A stretch of 64,000 nt of DNA from Diplolepis rosae (taxonomy: Eukaryota > Arthropoda > Insecta > Hymenoptera > Diplolepididae): NCBI GenBank assembly GCA_030998225.1, contig JAPYXD010000695.1, positions 2,771,001 to 2,835,000 on the forward strand, written 5' to 3'. The notes under the pieces were generated by a model, which saw only the letters and a program-made list of their open reading frames with translations, was not told the origin of the DNA and ran no database searches. Both the position numbers and the translations under genes were made by a program. Shown here piece by piece: positions 49,368 to 61,399 of this stretch (its first letter is position 1; every line of letters begins with the position of its first letter).

Positions 49368-49511
49368 ATTATATATTATAAAATATATAAAAAATTGAAA
49401 CATTGTCTTGAAATTTTAGGAAATAAGTCAAAATTTACTGGGACAGGTCTGTTATTTCTTGAATACTCATAAAAGTATTTAAAAGTTTTGATAAAAATAA
49501 GTAATTTTAGT

Positions 49512-51002
49512 AAAGGGCATAGCCGGGTTTCCATGTGAAATTGGCCTTAAAACCAAATTATATTTCGCATCAACCATATGGAAGGGGTTGGGCAAGAGAT
49601 GATTTTGCCAAATTTTCAGATCATTATCTGCCATTTTAAATAAGTAATGGCGGATTTTACCATTTTCGTTATTTTCTTTTTTTAGCTAAACTAATCACAG
49701 AAAAATTTTGAAAAAAATCAGGGTTGTTTTCTCCAATAGAAGACACATTTTTAAATTTTTGCAGATTTTTTTATGCATAATTCGCGGTGCAAAAAATTGC
49801 GAAAATGTTTGCACGCAATTTTGTTCATGTTTGATTTGCGTGACCACTCTTTTGAATTATTCTATTCATTAGTTACCTATTGATGATTAAAACAGAATTT
49901 TTGCAGATTTTTGCAAGGTGTGGACGAGGGTAAAAAAAATAAAAAACGTCAAAATACGCATTCTCCCAACATCTTACTATTAAAGCACATTTTATAATAA
50001 CAGTAGACAAATGAAAAATACAATTTTATTTGGTAATCAATCTCTAAACTTTATAAAAAAATGTAACGAAAATGTAAGTATTGCAATGCAAAATAACTGC
50101 TAAAAATTGTTTGTTATCCAGAAACCCAAGTTAATTACTTATTTAATTAACAAGCTTTTCTTATTATTTGTGCTCATTGAAATTTCAAAAAGTAAAGTAA
50201 ATGGAGGACGATTTGAGGGTATTTTCGATGTCTTGTATGGTAAAATGAGTATGTTATTTTTAACAAAGAGAAATGAATTTAACCTGTATATTCGAAAAAT
50301 ATTGAAGAATACAAAAAAATTTTTTTTGCAACACTATTTCGACTTGCGAATAACAACAATCAACCATTTGTTCACAATGCATGTAAAAATTTCGATTTTT
50401 CGCAACAAAAAACATTCGCAAAATATATTGCAAACTTTTTGCAAATTTTCAGCAGTAAATCGTGTTGGAGATTGATTACCAAATAAATTTTTCTTTTTCA
50501 TTTGTCTACTGTTATTATAAAATGTGCTTTAATAGTAAGGTGTTGGAAGAATGCGTATTTTGACGGTTTCTATTTTTTTTTTACCCCCGTCCGCACCTTG
50601 CCAAAATCTCCTAAAATTCTGTTTTAATTATCAATAGGTAACTAATGAATAGAATAATTCAAAAGAGTGGTCGCGCAAAGCAAACATAAACAATATTACG
50701 TGCAAAAAATTTCGCAATTTTTTGCATCGCGAACTATGCATAAAAAAATCTGCAAAAATTCAAAAATGGGTCTTCTATTGGAAAAAACAATCATGATTTT
50801 TTTCAAAATTTTTCTGTGATTAGTTTAGCTAAAAAAAGAAAAAAACGAAAATGATAAAATCCGCCATCACTCATTTAAAATGGCAGATAATGATCTGAAA
50901 ATTTGGCAAAATCATCTCTTGCCCAACCCCTTCCATATGGCTGATGCGAAATATAATTTGGTTTTAAGGCCGATTTCACATGGAAACCCGGCTATGCCCT
51001 TT
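49512..51002. mobile_element. Large foldback, arms about 535 bp
   Basis: AAAGGGCATAGCCGGGTTTC to its complement. The left arm runs to about 50047 and the right arm starts about 50470; the match is close throughout, including ggaaggggttgggcaagaga and gtaatggcggatttta. The loop (about 420 bp) holds a 122-codon frame at 50107-50475 rich in K, F, I, L and N that I judge to be chance. No target duplication resolved. Confidence 0.9.
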
Positions 51003-51766
51003 GCAGAGTATATTACGGACAGTGTTAGACGAGTGCAGCAGAAATCAAGACACTGAGTTGGTATTATGAATTTTAATTTTATTTTAGTACACTATTCCTT
51101 CTCCTATTTCTCCCATATACTATTATTTATCATTTCCTAAATTTTGACTGATTTATTTTTATTTAAAATTTTATATATGGAGAAAAAATCGATAGCCAGG
51201 TACTGAATTGGCCATGTGACCAAAATAGGTTAATATATCCAAATAAGAACTTTTTTATGTGTACGAAATATCTTTCTGAAAGATTGCAAAAATTGTACTC
51301 CAAATTTTGGAATTTAACAAAAGGTACTAAGGACTCTATATTCTTAAATGTTTATAATTACAAAAAAATGTTTTAAAAAAAACTTGATTATAATTATGAT
51401 GACTTAGGTGGTCAAATACTTTCCTTATGGCCTTTTATTTATTTATACAAATTTTCAACTTGATATCTCATTTTGCATATGCATAAATTTACACACAATA
51501 AACTGCCGATAACGTAGGAATTTATATGTGATATATGGCCTTAAGTGCAAGAAGTTGTTTAAATTTTGAATGGTTTTAACAATCTACCATAAAAGTCACT
51601 AAATTTCGTCAAGTATTGGACACTTTTTTCGTACGATGCATATTTTTTTTTAGATATTTTGATGTCTCAAAATAAAAAACTCACCCGTGGACATGTAGGA
51701 TTAAAAGTAAAAAAGGCGATAAAGTAGGAATAGAAACTCAAAAAAGAACCTATTAACTAACTAGGC
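51003..51766. other. No supported gene; trace of a TE end
   Basis: ggccatgtgaccaaaatagg near 51211 and a terminal atatatggccttaa near 51528-51541 resemble ends at 47081-47110 and 32571. Possibly a degraded element 51205-51541. Otherwise AT-rich. Confidence 0.4.
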
Positions 51767-52374
51767 TTAAGGGGTTAAGGTCACTCTAGTGGCAGACAAA
51801 AATAGTCATATTTTGTGATTTTTTTTCAGCGAAACCATGAAATAAATCGAGATTACAAAATAAGTTTTCTATTATACATGTAATTGACTGTATTTAATAA
51901 TTTTTTTAAAGCAATAGATATCAAAATGGTGACTGTATGGCATTTTTCAAATAACACCTTTATTTCTGGAAGGTTTACGGCCAGACAAACAGCTCCTGTA
52001 ATTTTTCAGTTATGATGAGTCACTCAAGTTTTTTCGATTACATGGAAGAATAGCTAGAGAAGTACGTAGGATTTTTTTTTATATATTGATTTTTGCCCAA
52101 ATAGCGCACTTCTAAAGTAAAAAAGTATAAATTTCCACAAAAAATCTTCAGAAAATTGTTAATATAAAAGGAACTATGCAATATATAAAAAAAATCCTAC
52201 ATACTTTTTTAGCTATTCTTATGTTCAATCGAAAAAACTTGAGTTACTCATCATAACTAAAAAATTACAGGAGCTGTTTGTCTGGCCGTAGACCTTCCAG
52301 AAATAAAGGTTTCGCTGAAAAAAAATGACAAAATATGCCTATTTTTGTCTGCCTTTAGAGTGGCAACCCCTTAA
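51767..52374. mobile_element. TTAA-bounded foldback with an asymmetric arm
   Basis: TTAAGGGGTTAAGGTCACTC and, reversed, TTAAGGGGTTGCCACTCTAA, continuing ggcagacaaaaatag. TTAA at both borders. Inner arms share ccagacaaacagctcctgta and gatgagt. The left arm contains about 120 bp (about 51840-51957) that the right arm lacks at cgaaacctttatttctgg. Confidence 0.82.
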
Positions 52375-52959
52375 ATCACGTCGACTCCATAACTTAATAA
52401 GCTCTGAAATAATTAAGCTTTTTTTAAAGCCACATTTATATCAGGCAATTGTATAATTTTGATTCTTGTTATTTTTTGAATACAGAAAAATGTAATCCTG
52501 AAGTAATCGTTCTCTAGTGGTTTAATGCGATAACGACGCCCTTTTGTCGCAATATACATATCTAGAGTGAAATGGCAATGCGCTATCGTAGGGACTCTTT
52601 CGGATTAAATTTTTGATTTATACACCAAGCGAGATCATTTCGTTGCCATGGACCATTCCGCTTTTGCGTTTCCCATTTGTATGTAGATATTAACTCGATC
52701 ACTAGGAAGCACTGGATCCAAGCTCACCTGTCCCGCAAAAAGATTGTACTGTCCAATGAATTTTTTAGATTAGCAAACATGTACGTTTAAATCTATTTTG
52801 GGCACATTCTAATGCTTGAGTTTTCAAATGTTGTGACGTTTAAAATTCTTGCCCGAAGCTTTTAAATTGAGAAACCTGTAATGTTTATACGCTTTTAAAT
52901 ATCTGATCACGTGTATTAACATTTGCTACTTTAGCGAAAGTTTCGGAAAGTAATTCAAG
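52375..52959. other. Non-repetitive stretch, no supported gene
   Basis: About 52500-52760 is balanced and non-repetitive (gcgataacgacgcccttttg, ccattccgcttttgcgtttc). No ORF recognised; candidate conserved non-coding DNA. Confidence 0.3.
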
Positions 52960-53308
52960 TCGATTGAATTCGAGCCATTCTAAAATCTGTTACCAAACCA
53001 TCCTGTTATATTCCAAACAAATACGAAAAATGTTTTGAATCTCGTTCGGTGGAAATAGAGTGAAAATCAATCCAACTCAATCAGAGACTAATCCTGATGA
53101 ATCCGAACCAAGTTTTCAATTCAAATCAATCCGAAATCAAGTTGACTTGAACCGAATTTCAGGTTAGCCATTTTTTCTGGAAACCTGGGAAACAGGTGAA
53201 AGTTAGAGATATGTCTAGAATTAATTTTAATTTTAATACTTTTTTTACTGTTTAAAAAATAAAAATAGGCCAAGTTTAATTCTGAATTCACTGTTTAAAA
53301 ATTATGTA

Positions 53309-53511
53309 CTTACAGTTTTGAACGTTCATTGAACGATGACAAACATTTTTTTTCAATAAAAAAATTAATTATTATATTTATATTTAGGGCCCTTCAAATA
53401 TACAATCGTTCATGAACAGTACACTATTTTTTAATTTTCTGTACCAAAAACTAATCATTTAGTTTAAAAGAAAAATTTTTCTATCGTTCAATGAACGTTC
53501 AAAACTGTAAG
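53309..53511 (+). mobile_element. 205-bp MITE, gaacgttcattgaacgat termini, copy 3
   Basis: CTTACAGTTTTGAACGTTCA and complement, TA flanks, 203 bp. Near-identical to copy 2 including atatttagggcccttcaaat. Confidence 0.9.
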
Positions 53512-53548
53512 TACATTTAAAAATTCACAAAAATATTTAAAGTATATA

Positions 53549-53799
53549 CACAGAAGAAATATAGTTGATCTAAGCAAACTATTTGGTCTAATCAGCCAAG
53601 ATTTACGGGTGAATCAAATGAAGTTTGGTCAGGTGAACCAAAATTTTATAGAATTAAAAAAAAAATTCGTCTGACTGAAACAAATTCGTTGGTTGGTTCC
53701 AGTAAATTTTTTGTTAGCCGTATAACAACGAAATTCTATGGTTAAACGAACAAAAATTGACAAAAATTTTATTGATTTAACCAAATATTTTTCTGAACG
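53549..53799. mobile_element. Degenerate echo element, gttgatctaagc/ttggtt motif
   Basis: CACAGAAGAAATATAGTTGA at the left and, reversed, CGTTCAGAAAAATATTTGGT at the right; TA flanks; the interior iterates ttggtctaatcagcc / aaccaaaattt / gttggttcc words. Confidence 0.6.
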
Positions 53800-54501
53800 T
53801 ATCGCAAGGAATAAAATATATCGATCTCATGTTATAAAAACATAGTTTATTGTTATATACAGTGCTAAAAAACTAAATTGGTATAATCTTTTTACTTACT
53901 TTAAATAAGCAGTTTCGAAAATTTTTTCTTTTTACGTTACAAAATTTTTAATTCTTATTAATAATAAAAATATTATTTTATTGTAATTTTTTTTCTTAAC
54001 GAAAAGAAATGTTGGAAACTTTATTAACCATTTATTTATATAGAATATGCGAAAAAATCTATAAAAATAAAAATTATAGACCTGGAAACCTGGAAAAATC
54101 GGGGTATTCTCGTATACGAAAATAGTTTTTTAATCCGAATTAGTCGGAATGAATCCGAGATCGGATAAATTTTTATTGAAAATTCGGTGTAGATGAACCC
54201 GAACTCAGATTGATTTTGGTTTATTTTAATCAAAAACTTGATTCAGATTCATTAGGATTGATTTTTAAAACCGATTTGCATTGAACAAAATTCAAAACTC
54301 TTTTCACATTGATACGGAATGATTTGGAATAGCTCGAAATAGCTCTAACTTTCCCGGATTATATTCTAATCCGAAACCTTTGTTAGGGTACTATTTCGAA
54401 AATTTGTTTTGATTTTTTTCTTTAGTTACAAAAATATTTAAAAACTTTGCTGTAATAGTAAATATTAAAGATTAAAGATTGTTAAGGTAGTTAAATTCTT
54501 G

Positions 54502-55174
54502 TTAAGGTAGTTCCTTCACGAAAATTAGACCTCAGGCAAAAATAGATAATTTTGCTTTCAAAAATAGCAATATTATTATTGAAGGGCTAATTTGAAAGAG
54601 AAAAGATTATTTTTCATGAAAAAAATTGGAAACACAAAAAAATAATTTTATTAATAAATTTTATTTTTGCCCAAACTTATTTTCTTATCGCTTCGAGCAA
54701 AATTTTTAAAAATTATGCGATTTTGATAAATCACGGTTCATTTTTTTAAGAAAAAGATTCTCTACAACATGACCGTTTCCTATTTTTCAAATTGAATTAA
54801 TTATTATCAAATTAAGCAATTTGTTTATAAAAATTTCGTTTTGGAAAATGTTTTTTTAATGGTTTCAGCCATTAATGAATTCATTTTCAAAAATTGGAAA
54901 CGGTCAAGTTGTAGAGAATCTTTTTCCTAAAAAAATGAACCGTGATTTATTAGAATCGCATCATTTTTAAAATGTTGGCTCGAAGCGATAAGAAAATAAG
55001 TTTGGGCCAAAATAAAATTTATTAATAAAATTATTTTTTTGTGTTTCAAATTTTTTTCATGAAAAATAATCTTTTCTCTTTCAAATTAGCCCTTCAATAA
55101 TAATATTGCTATTCTTGTTAGAAAAATTATCTATTTTTGCCTGAGGTATCATTTTTGTGAAGGAACTACCTTAA
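54502..55174. mobile_element. TTAA-bounded foldback, arms about 290 bp
   Basis: TTAAGGTAGTTCCTTCACGA and complement; TTAA at 54502-54505 and 55171-55174. Arms share caggcaaaaatagataat, agggctaatttgaaagag, gcttcgagc and aaagattctctacaac. A decayed relative may lie at 28430-28650. Just outside, gttaaggtag is duplicated at 54481-54490, next to the terminus. Confidence 0.88.
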
Positions 55175-55754
55175 TGAATTTTGAAGTTTTTAAATTTGAC
55201 TCGGTGCTTTAAAGTTTTATCAATAAGATTTTCTCTTTGTGTGTTCTGTGTCGTTTTTCCGACATTTCTTGAGCTTGGCTCTGAAGATCCAAGAGGATTT
55301 GCTGCCATCAACGATTCATGCCCCTTTAAATGAACGTAGGTCTGAATCCACTTGATGTAGCAATCCTGAAAAGGATTATTCTTCTGGAAGGGCTCCACAA
55401 AGTCCGAATATTCCTGAGGCACTTAATCACGCATGGTAGGTTGAGCCGGCATTGATAATGAGGCGATATTGCCTGCACATCCGAAAGCGAGAGGCGGAGT
55501 CGCGAAGCGACACAAGGTGGCACAAGAAAGCTGTCGTTTGACTTTCTTAAGGCAGGAGACGGCGTGGCGGTAAATCTTAGCTCAGTATAACAACACGAAG
55601 CGAGAGAGAAATGTGCTCGAAAGATAATTAAAATGTCCTAGCGTGCTCCGCGTCGAGCAGAAATTGCTACTTAAACTTGCGACGCTAACATAACCTAAAG
55701 AAGAATGAAATAGATTCACTATTCCTAACTCCTTATTTTGATACCTTCCTCTGG
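55175..55754. other. Unique stretch with a possible small exon
   Basis: Minus-strand frame from about 55409 down to a stop at 55171-55173: EYSDFVEPFQKNNPFQDCYIKWIQTYVHLKGHESLMAANP... Composition is coding-like, and tgcctcag just upstream could be a 3' splice site. The stop lies in the TTAA target of the neighbouring element. No family recognised. 55430-55700 is balanced, non-repetitive and CpG-containing. Confidence 0.25.
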
Positions 55755-55837
55755 CGAAAGTTCTGGATTCGAATTTAATCCGAGCAAATCAGAGCTATTC
55801 CGAAATCTGTTTCGGAATCATTCCGAAAAATGTTTTT

Positions 55838-57759
55838 AGTTTAAGCAACAGGGAATTTCTTATGACATTATTTATTTCAGAAAACGGATTGCGCCATTAA
55901 AAGAAAGGTTGGTCATGGAGTAATTGTGTCATGTTTTGGACAACGAAATATGATTTATACATTTTTTATTAACATTTAAGACTAAAAAAAACGCACTTTT
56001 TTTAGTTTTTTGTTTATAACATTAAAGTTAATTATCCAATCTTGATGACATTAATTGAAAAGTCGTCGACAATTGAATTGCGAACAAAACGAGCCATCGC
56101 TCGATCTGATTGGATAATTAGAAGCGGAGAAAATTCGGAAAAACCGGGAAATTTAGCTTTTGACACTTTTTAAATAAACTTTGCAACATTTGAGCGAAAA
56201 ACCAAGATTTATGTTCTGTTATGCTTGATTTATATTTTTAAAAGCCGTTTTCAAAATAAAAATCGGACCACCTCTGCGGCAAGCAGATATTTTACAATTA
56301 ATCGCATTAAATAAATTAAAATGTCAATAGCGCGGAAACGTATTATCTTAAAGTGTCCGTTTTTTACACATTTGAAGAGCATAACGTCTGCTACGTTTCC
56401 ACCAAACCTCAACATAAAAAGTTTAAAATTAACTGAGATATTAATTTGTTTAACTAAAGCTAAATTTCCGGTTTTTTCGAATTTTCTCCGCTTCTAATTA
56501 TCCAATCAGATCGAGCGATGGCTCATTTTGTTCGCAATTCAATTTTCTACAACTTTTCAATGAATGTCATCAAGATTGGATAATTAACTTTAATGTTATA
56601 AACAAAAAACTAGAAAAGCTTCGCGCTCGGTCTTGTGCTCTTCGCATACATTTAAGTTTATTTCTTATAATTTGATACTGAAGCTCAAACCAATTTTATA
56701 ATAATATTACAGATGATGTGAATTACACATTTTCTCAAAGTCACTCAATTTCTTTTTGAATTTAAGTGAAACAGGAAATTCAATTTACTTAAGGCTCTAT
56801 CAGCCTTAAGGAACACATTCTCATCATGACGCTAGCGCTTCGCGCTCGGTTTTCTGTATACATTTCAGTAACTTTTTAATAAATTACATGATTAAAATAA
56901 TTTATTTTCTTCCAAATCTCTCAAGAAGAAAAAACAATCGTAGACTTTATTTAAGGAAACCATTTTGCAGAACAACGCTTATTTCGTATCTCACATATTT
57001 TGGTGAAAAAATCGAATTTTTTAGTATTAAAAATCAAAACATAAAATATACATCCTGTCCCGAAATGTCTTGATGAGAATTTGTAAACCTCATTTAGGCA
57101 GACAATTTTCCATATAAACGTTTTTTTTGTATCTCACATATTTTGTCTAAAAAATGGAATTTTTGAATTTTAATCGTATTTTTTGGAATTGAAACGAAAA
57201 ATATATGTTTTATCAGAAACTGTGTCAGACAAAATTTGTAGATCTTTTTGAAACGAACAACTTTGTATTCTTACGTTTTTTTCGTATTTTACATATTATT
57301 GTTAAAAAATTGAATTTTGGATTTTCAATAGTTTTTTTTTTTTAATTAAAAAGAAAAATATGCATCTTATGAAAAAATGTTACAATTCAAATTTGTAGGT
57401 CTTTATGTAGAAAATAATATTGTATCATAACGTTTTTTCGTATCTCGTATAATTTAACTGGAAACTTTCGTAAAAACCCTTTTTTCTGACTCAGGGGGTC
57501 TCAAAACGTAAAGATTTGATGAAAATTTCGAAAGTCGTTTTTCACATAAAACCAATACCTTCTCATCCATGATGAGAATGTAAAAAAGTGCGTTTTTTTG
57601 GTCTTAAATCTTAACAAAAACTTTATAAATCATATTTCGTTGTCCAAAACATGACACAATTACTCTATGACCAACCTTTCTTCTGATGGCGCAGTCCGTT
57701 TTCTGAAATAAATAATGTCATAAATCATTCATAATAAATTCCCTGTTGCTTGGACTATT
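55838..57759. mobile_element. Complex foldback element with about 165-bp termini
   Basis: AGTTTAAGCAACAGGGAATT and, reversed, AGTCCAAGCAACAGGGAATT, continuing through gcgccatta, accaacctttctt, tgtcatgttttggacaacga. A second inverted pair (56004-56166 and 56455-56614, sharing tccaatcagatcgagcgatg-type sequence) means that the right arm is split by about 960 bp containing a tandem array. No transposase recognised. Confidence 0.85.
56941..57475. repeat. Diverged tandem repeat, four units of about 150 bp
   Basis: Units start near 56941, 57086, 57241 and 57398 (the last partial). Each has a ctttat/catttag start, aacgttttttcgtatctcac, an aatttttgaattt-like middle, and ends near aaatttgta. Flanked on the left by two copies of cttcgcgctcggt (about 56620 and 56830). 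Confidence 0.72.
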
Positions 57760-57960
57760 TGTATCTCGTTTCATAGGAAACTGTCAAAAATCAATCTGAA
57801 TGAATCTGAGATCGAAACGATTCGGAACGAAAATTAAGTTTTGATTAATGTGAGCTCTGATTGATTCAGATTGAAAAATTGGTTCAAGTTCATTCGGATT
57901 GATGCTTTGAATTGAAGTGGAATGAATCGGATTAAGTCGGTTCGATGTATGACAATTTTT

Positions 57961-58713
57961 CATCAAACGAGACACAAAATAAATGGTCGTACGGTGGACA
58001 CTTTAGCTTTGCTAAATTCCAATCAATCGACTTGAATCTTTTTTTAATGAGATCATTACATGTTTTTCTAGCGAAATACACAGTCGTTTTTAAAAACCCC
58101 TTAACTTTTTTTCATTTGTTGTACTTATTCCTCTTAATTTCTTGGATTTGTATTATCGTTATTTGATTTTATGCAATAAGTTTATTTTGTAATATCGCTT
58201 TATTCTGAATTTAGAATATACTTTAGTATTCAAATGTGTATAAGGAGTGAAAATTTCCTGACATTTCTTATTTCCTTATTTGAAATAAAAAATTGTCTCC
58301 TAACTTTTCTCATTTTCCAAGAGAAGGAGCATTTTTACAATAGATCGCTTGGATTCGCTTGACGAAACTTCATTCACGACTGTCATTTGCTCTGGTTTCC
58401 AATGGAATGGATTTCGCTCAAGATTGAGTGAATCGAGCCATTGTCTTCAATACTAGTTCCTTACATGGAGGTTAAATTAATAGCTGTTGCAGTATTCACG
58501 AGAACTCCATTTCCTTTTATTTCATTACACTAGAGCCAACTTGAATACACCTCAATATTTCTGGTTCACCACAATCCACATGCAATCTGGTAATTAGCCT
58601 GATCTGTTGCTGTCAAGCATTTTCCTATGAGAAATATTCAGTTTAATCCCCTTTTTGTGTTGATTTTCAAAAACAAAAGTGTAATAATAATTTTGGTATT
58701 AAATTGAATAACA
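57961..58713. other. No supported gene; complex patch 58320-58640
   Basis: 58320-58640 is balanced and non-repetitive. The 73-codon frame 57945-58166 ends in a hydrophobic stretch (LLYLFLLISWICIIVI), typical of AT-rich chance ORFs. Confidence 0.3.
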
Positions 58714-58910
58714 CACTGAGAAAACGATTTATTATGAGCAACAAAAGTTTTTTTGTCATAAAAAAATAATGATGTTGGTATTTGTGCATCGATACAGTTT
58801 TTTTGGACAAATTAAATCTTTTTTCTAGTCAAAGGAAAATCTTTTGTTGGCTTGGAAAAATATTTTTTCGATTGAATAAAATTCTGTAAGGTGGAAAATA
58901 AATTGTTTGC
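58714..58910 (+). mobile_element. Echo-like element, right end unclear
   Basis: Begins CACTGAGAAAACGATTTATT after AA, then gcaacaaaagtttttttgtc and cttttgttggcttgg words. No ctcagtg partner found, so probably truncated. Confidence 0.5.
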
Positions 58911-60765
58911 ACCTTAAACATTTTAATCTAGATCGAAAGTAATTAATTAATTAATTGAATTATATTTAAAATAGGTTTTTATTCTAAAATAACTTTTTCG
59001 ATTTTTCATTAATAAAAATCGACTAATTTTTCTCAAACTTTGATTAATTAAACTTGACTTTAAAAAGTTATTTTTAAATAAAAATTAATCAGATTACTAC
59101 TATGCTATTAGTCCAGCAGAATTAACCGGAAACGGCTTTTTTCGCCTACTCTGCTGTAAATTTTCTTAAAAATCATTAAAAATGCTAGAAACATAAAGAG
59201 TAAAAAAAAAAAAACCTTAAATAGTGTGCACAACTAACTGGCACTTTTGACTTTCCGGTTTCAGGGTTAAATTTCAATTTTTTCAAAATGAAAAAATGCG
59301 CATTAGAATCAGAGAATTTTGAAACAATTGAAATTCAACCTTGAAACCGGAAAATCAAAAGTGACAGTTAGTTGCAAAATGGAAAAAAAATATAAATAAA
59401 CAAAAAAATTGCAATTTCTTGATTGCAAATTAAAGTCAAGTGGCCATTGGATGGATTCCAACATCTTACCAGTATTTTAGATTGTTAACAAAAAAGTACA
59501 AGGGCCTAAATAGGGACACTTTAGTTAAATTAACAATTTAATAATTTAAAAAATATAAATCGGGTAAACTTGAAATTTTCAGACAATGTTGGCATATAGG
59601 TGGACTATCGATTTTGAAGAAACCAACATTGTAAATTTTTTATTCTATTTCAGGTTAGAATTGCGGTTATCTGAGTAATTCACTTGGAAAAAGGTATAAG
59701 GGGATTTACGGGCTTGCTCATCACGAATATGAATTCAGAATTTCGATATTCAAAATGGCGGATCATATAGTGACTATTTTAGGTTATAATTGCAATTTTT
59801 TATATCCACCTCGTTTGTTCCGGGTCACGCAGAGAGGAGAGAACTGGAGAGGATTTTTTGTGGAATCAACAATCTTTGATCCGATTCAATCTGTAAGAGT
59901 ATGATCTTCGATATCAAATTCGCTATCTCAATTCCGGAAGGATTGAATTAATATTATAAACTATTATGAAATTATTATGAATGTCATTATTTTGAGTCCA
60001 TTTCATCTATCCCCCTTATTTGCATTCGATTCCGCCATTTTGAATTTTGAAATTCTGATACCAGATTCGTTGTTGTCTCAACACAACTTTGTTTATAACA
60101 ATAACAAAAAATTCGACAAAATAATTTTCTGTGAATAACAACATTTTTTTACAGTGTCAAAAAAAAACATTTTTTGCGCTCTCTAAATTTTTTTTTCAAT
60201 GTATAAACTGTTACAAAATTCAGCGAATTTTTTTAAACAAAATTTGTCGTTTGTAGATGCATTGGAATAATTTTGCGATTCAGCGTTATTGAACAATTGG
60301 TTGTAGGTAGTTTTAACAGTCTGCAACAGTCTCGCATTTGACTTTCGCAACAAGCTGTTATTTGTCCCAAAATTTTTACCTTTTTGCATCACGCCCACCC
60401 GTGGAAAAGTAGAGCTCGTTAGTATCGGACATTGGCGAATTCAGCGGTGGAAGTACCGCTCGTTTTTAACCATGCACTCGCTCGTTATTACAACTGCAGA
60501 ACCAGCTCGTATCTATCTACCTTATAGGTCCACAAAAATCGTCCTTCCGAATTGCAAGGAAATGAAAGCTTTTTCCGAGGTTTAATTTTCAATGGCTTCA
60601 TCATTTTTTCTAATTTGATTCAAACTCATCTTTTTCACCAATTAAAATGTCCAACTCAAATTTATCAAGTTTAATTGTAATTGTCTCCGACTTGTGAATT
60701 TTTTTCTTCTCATAAAAATATGTATTTACAATCTTCTAATGCCAGTTTTCGATGGCAAAAATTTT
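58911..60765. other. No supported gene; one hairpin and cgccatttt motifs
   Basis: Arms 59227-59285 and 59322-59378 form a hairpin (caactaactggcacttttga with its inverse). cgccattttgaa-like motifs occur at about 59750 and 60030 with tcatcacgaatatgaattc, widespread in insect intergenic DNA. Other frames are not credible. Confidence 0.45.
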
Positions 60766-61390
60766 GTCCGTCCAATTTCGAATCGAATCCGAACTCAAAG
60801 GCTTTGGATTGCCTTCGGATTAGTTTAGGGTATGTTCGAATTGAATTTCAAGGAAAGGAACATATTGAGACGGATTTGAGAGAAACTTTAGATTCATTTT
60901 GGATTTATTTGGATTAGATTCTGAAGGGATGTACAGTTGTTGAATGAATTTGAAAGATCGATTCAAGTTAGTTTTAAATTCATTACACCCAGAAAACAGT
61001 TTCTTTGATATACGGTTAGAGAAAAAATTTCTTTGAATTTAAGAAAGTTTTGTTGATTCAAAAAAATTTTCTTTAATGTAAACAAATCTATTTCTTTGTA
61101 TGAAAAAATTTTTTTTTGAATTAACGAAACTTTCTTTTATTCAAAGGAATTTATTCTTTTACCGTAAATCAAAGAAATGTTTCTTTAATTCAAAGAAACT
61201 GTTTGCTCAGTGTAGAATTCATTTCTAAGAAAACGTTCGGATTTGAGATGGTTTAAGAAATTCCTGCAATTGATTTTGGATTCTTTCAGATCGAATTTGA
61301 AGTAAACGCACAGATTAACATGGACTGAATTAAACTGCAAAAGTGTGTTTTATAATCGCACGGATTGAAAATGTAATTGGATTTGTATTG
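60766..61390. repeat. aatccga-like repeat interrupted at 60986
   Basis: tccaatttcgaatcgaatccg...gattcattttggattt continues after the insertion at 61215 with cgttcggatttgagatgg. Degenerate. The 78-codon frame at 60681 overlaps it and is discounted. Confidence 0.5.
60986..61212. mobile_element. Echo element, tttctttgaatcaaagaaa motif, 227 bp
   Basis: CACCCAGAAAACAGTTTCTT at the left and, reversed, CACTGAGCAAACAGTTTCTT at the right; TA at both flanks. The interior iterates tttctttgaattcaaagaaa variants, the same vocabulary as 43208-46006. Confidence 0.85.
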
Positions 61391-61399
61391 AAACATCTC

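Larger units (their letters stand above)
52960..54390. repeat. aatccga-rich repeat, interrupted by two MITEs
   Basis: Left part 52960-53165 and right part 54110-54390 are inverted relatives of each other and of 5485-5830 (acgaaaaatgttttgaatct; gaatgaatccgagatcgga). Between them lie the elements 53309-53511 and 53549-53799. The 65-codon minus-strand frame at 54036 is a by-product. Confidence 0.6.
55755..57960. repeat. aatccga-rich repeat split by a 1.9-kb insertion
   Basis: ggattcgaatttaatccgag...ccgaaaaatgttttt (to 55837) continues after the insertion at about 57760 with caaaaatcaatctgaatgaatc. Matches 5485-5830 on both sides of the break. Confidence 0.65.

Noticed and set aside
50107..50475. 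122-codon plus-strand frame, longest in the window
   Set aside because: It lies in the loop of a foldback element and is dominated by K, N, F, I and L, as expected of AT-rich random sequence; no domain.
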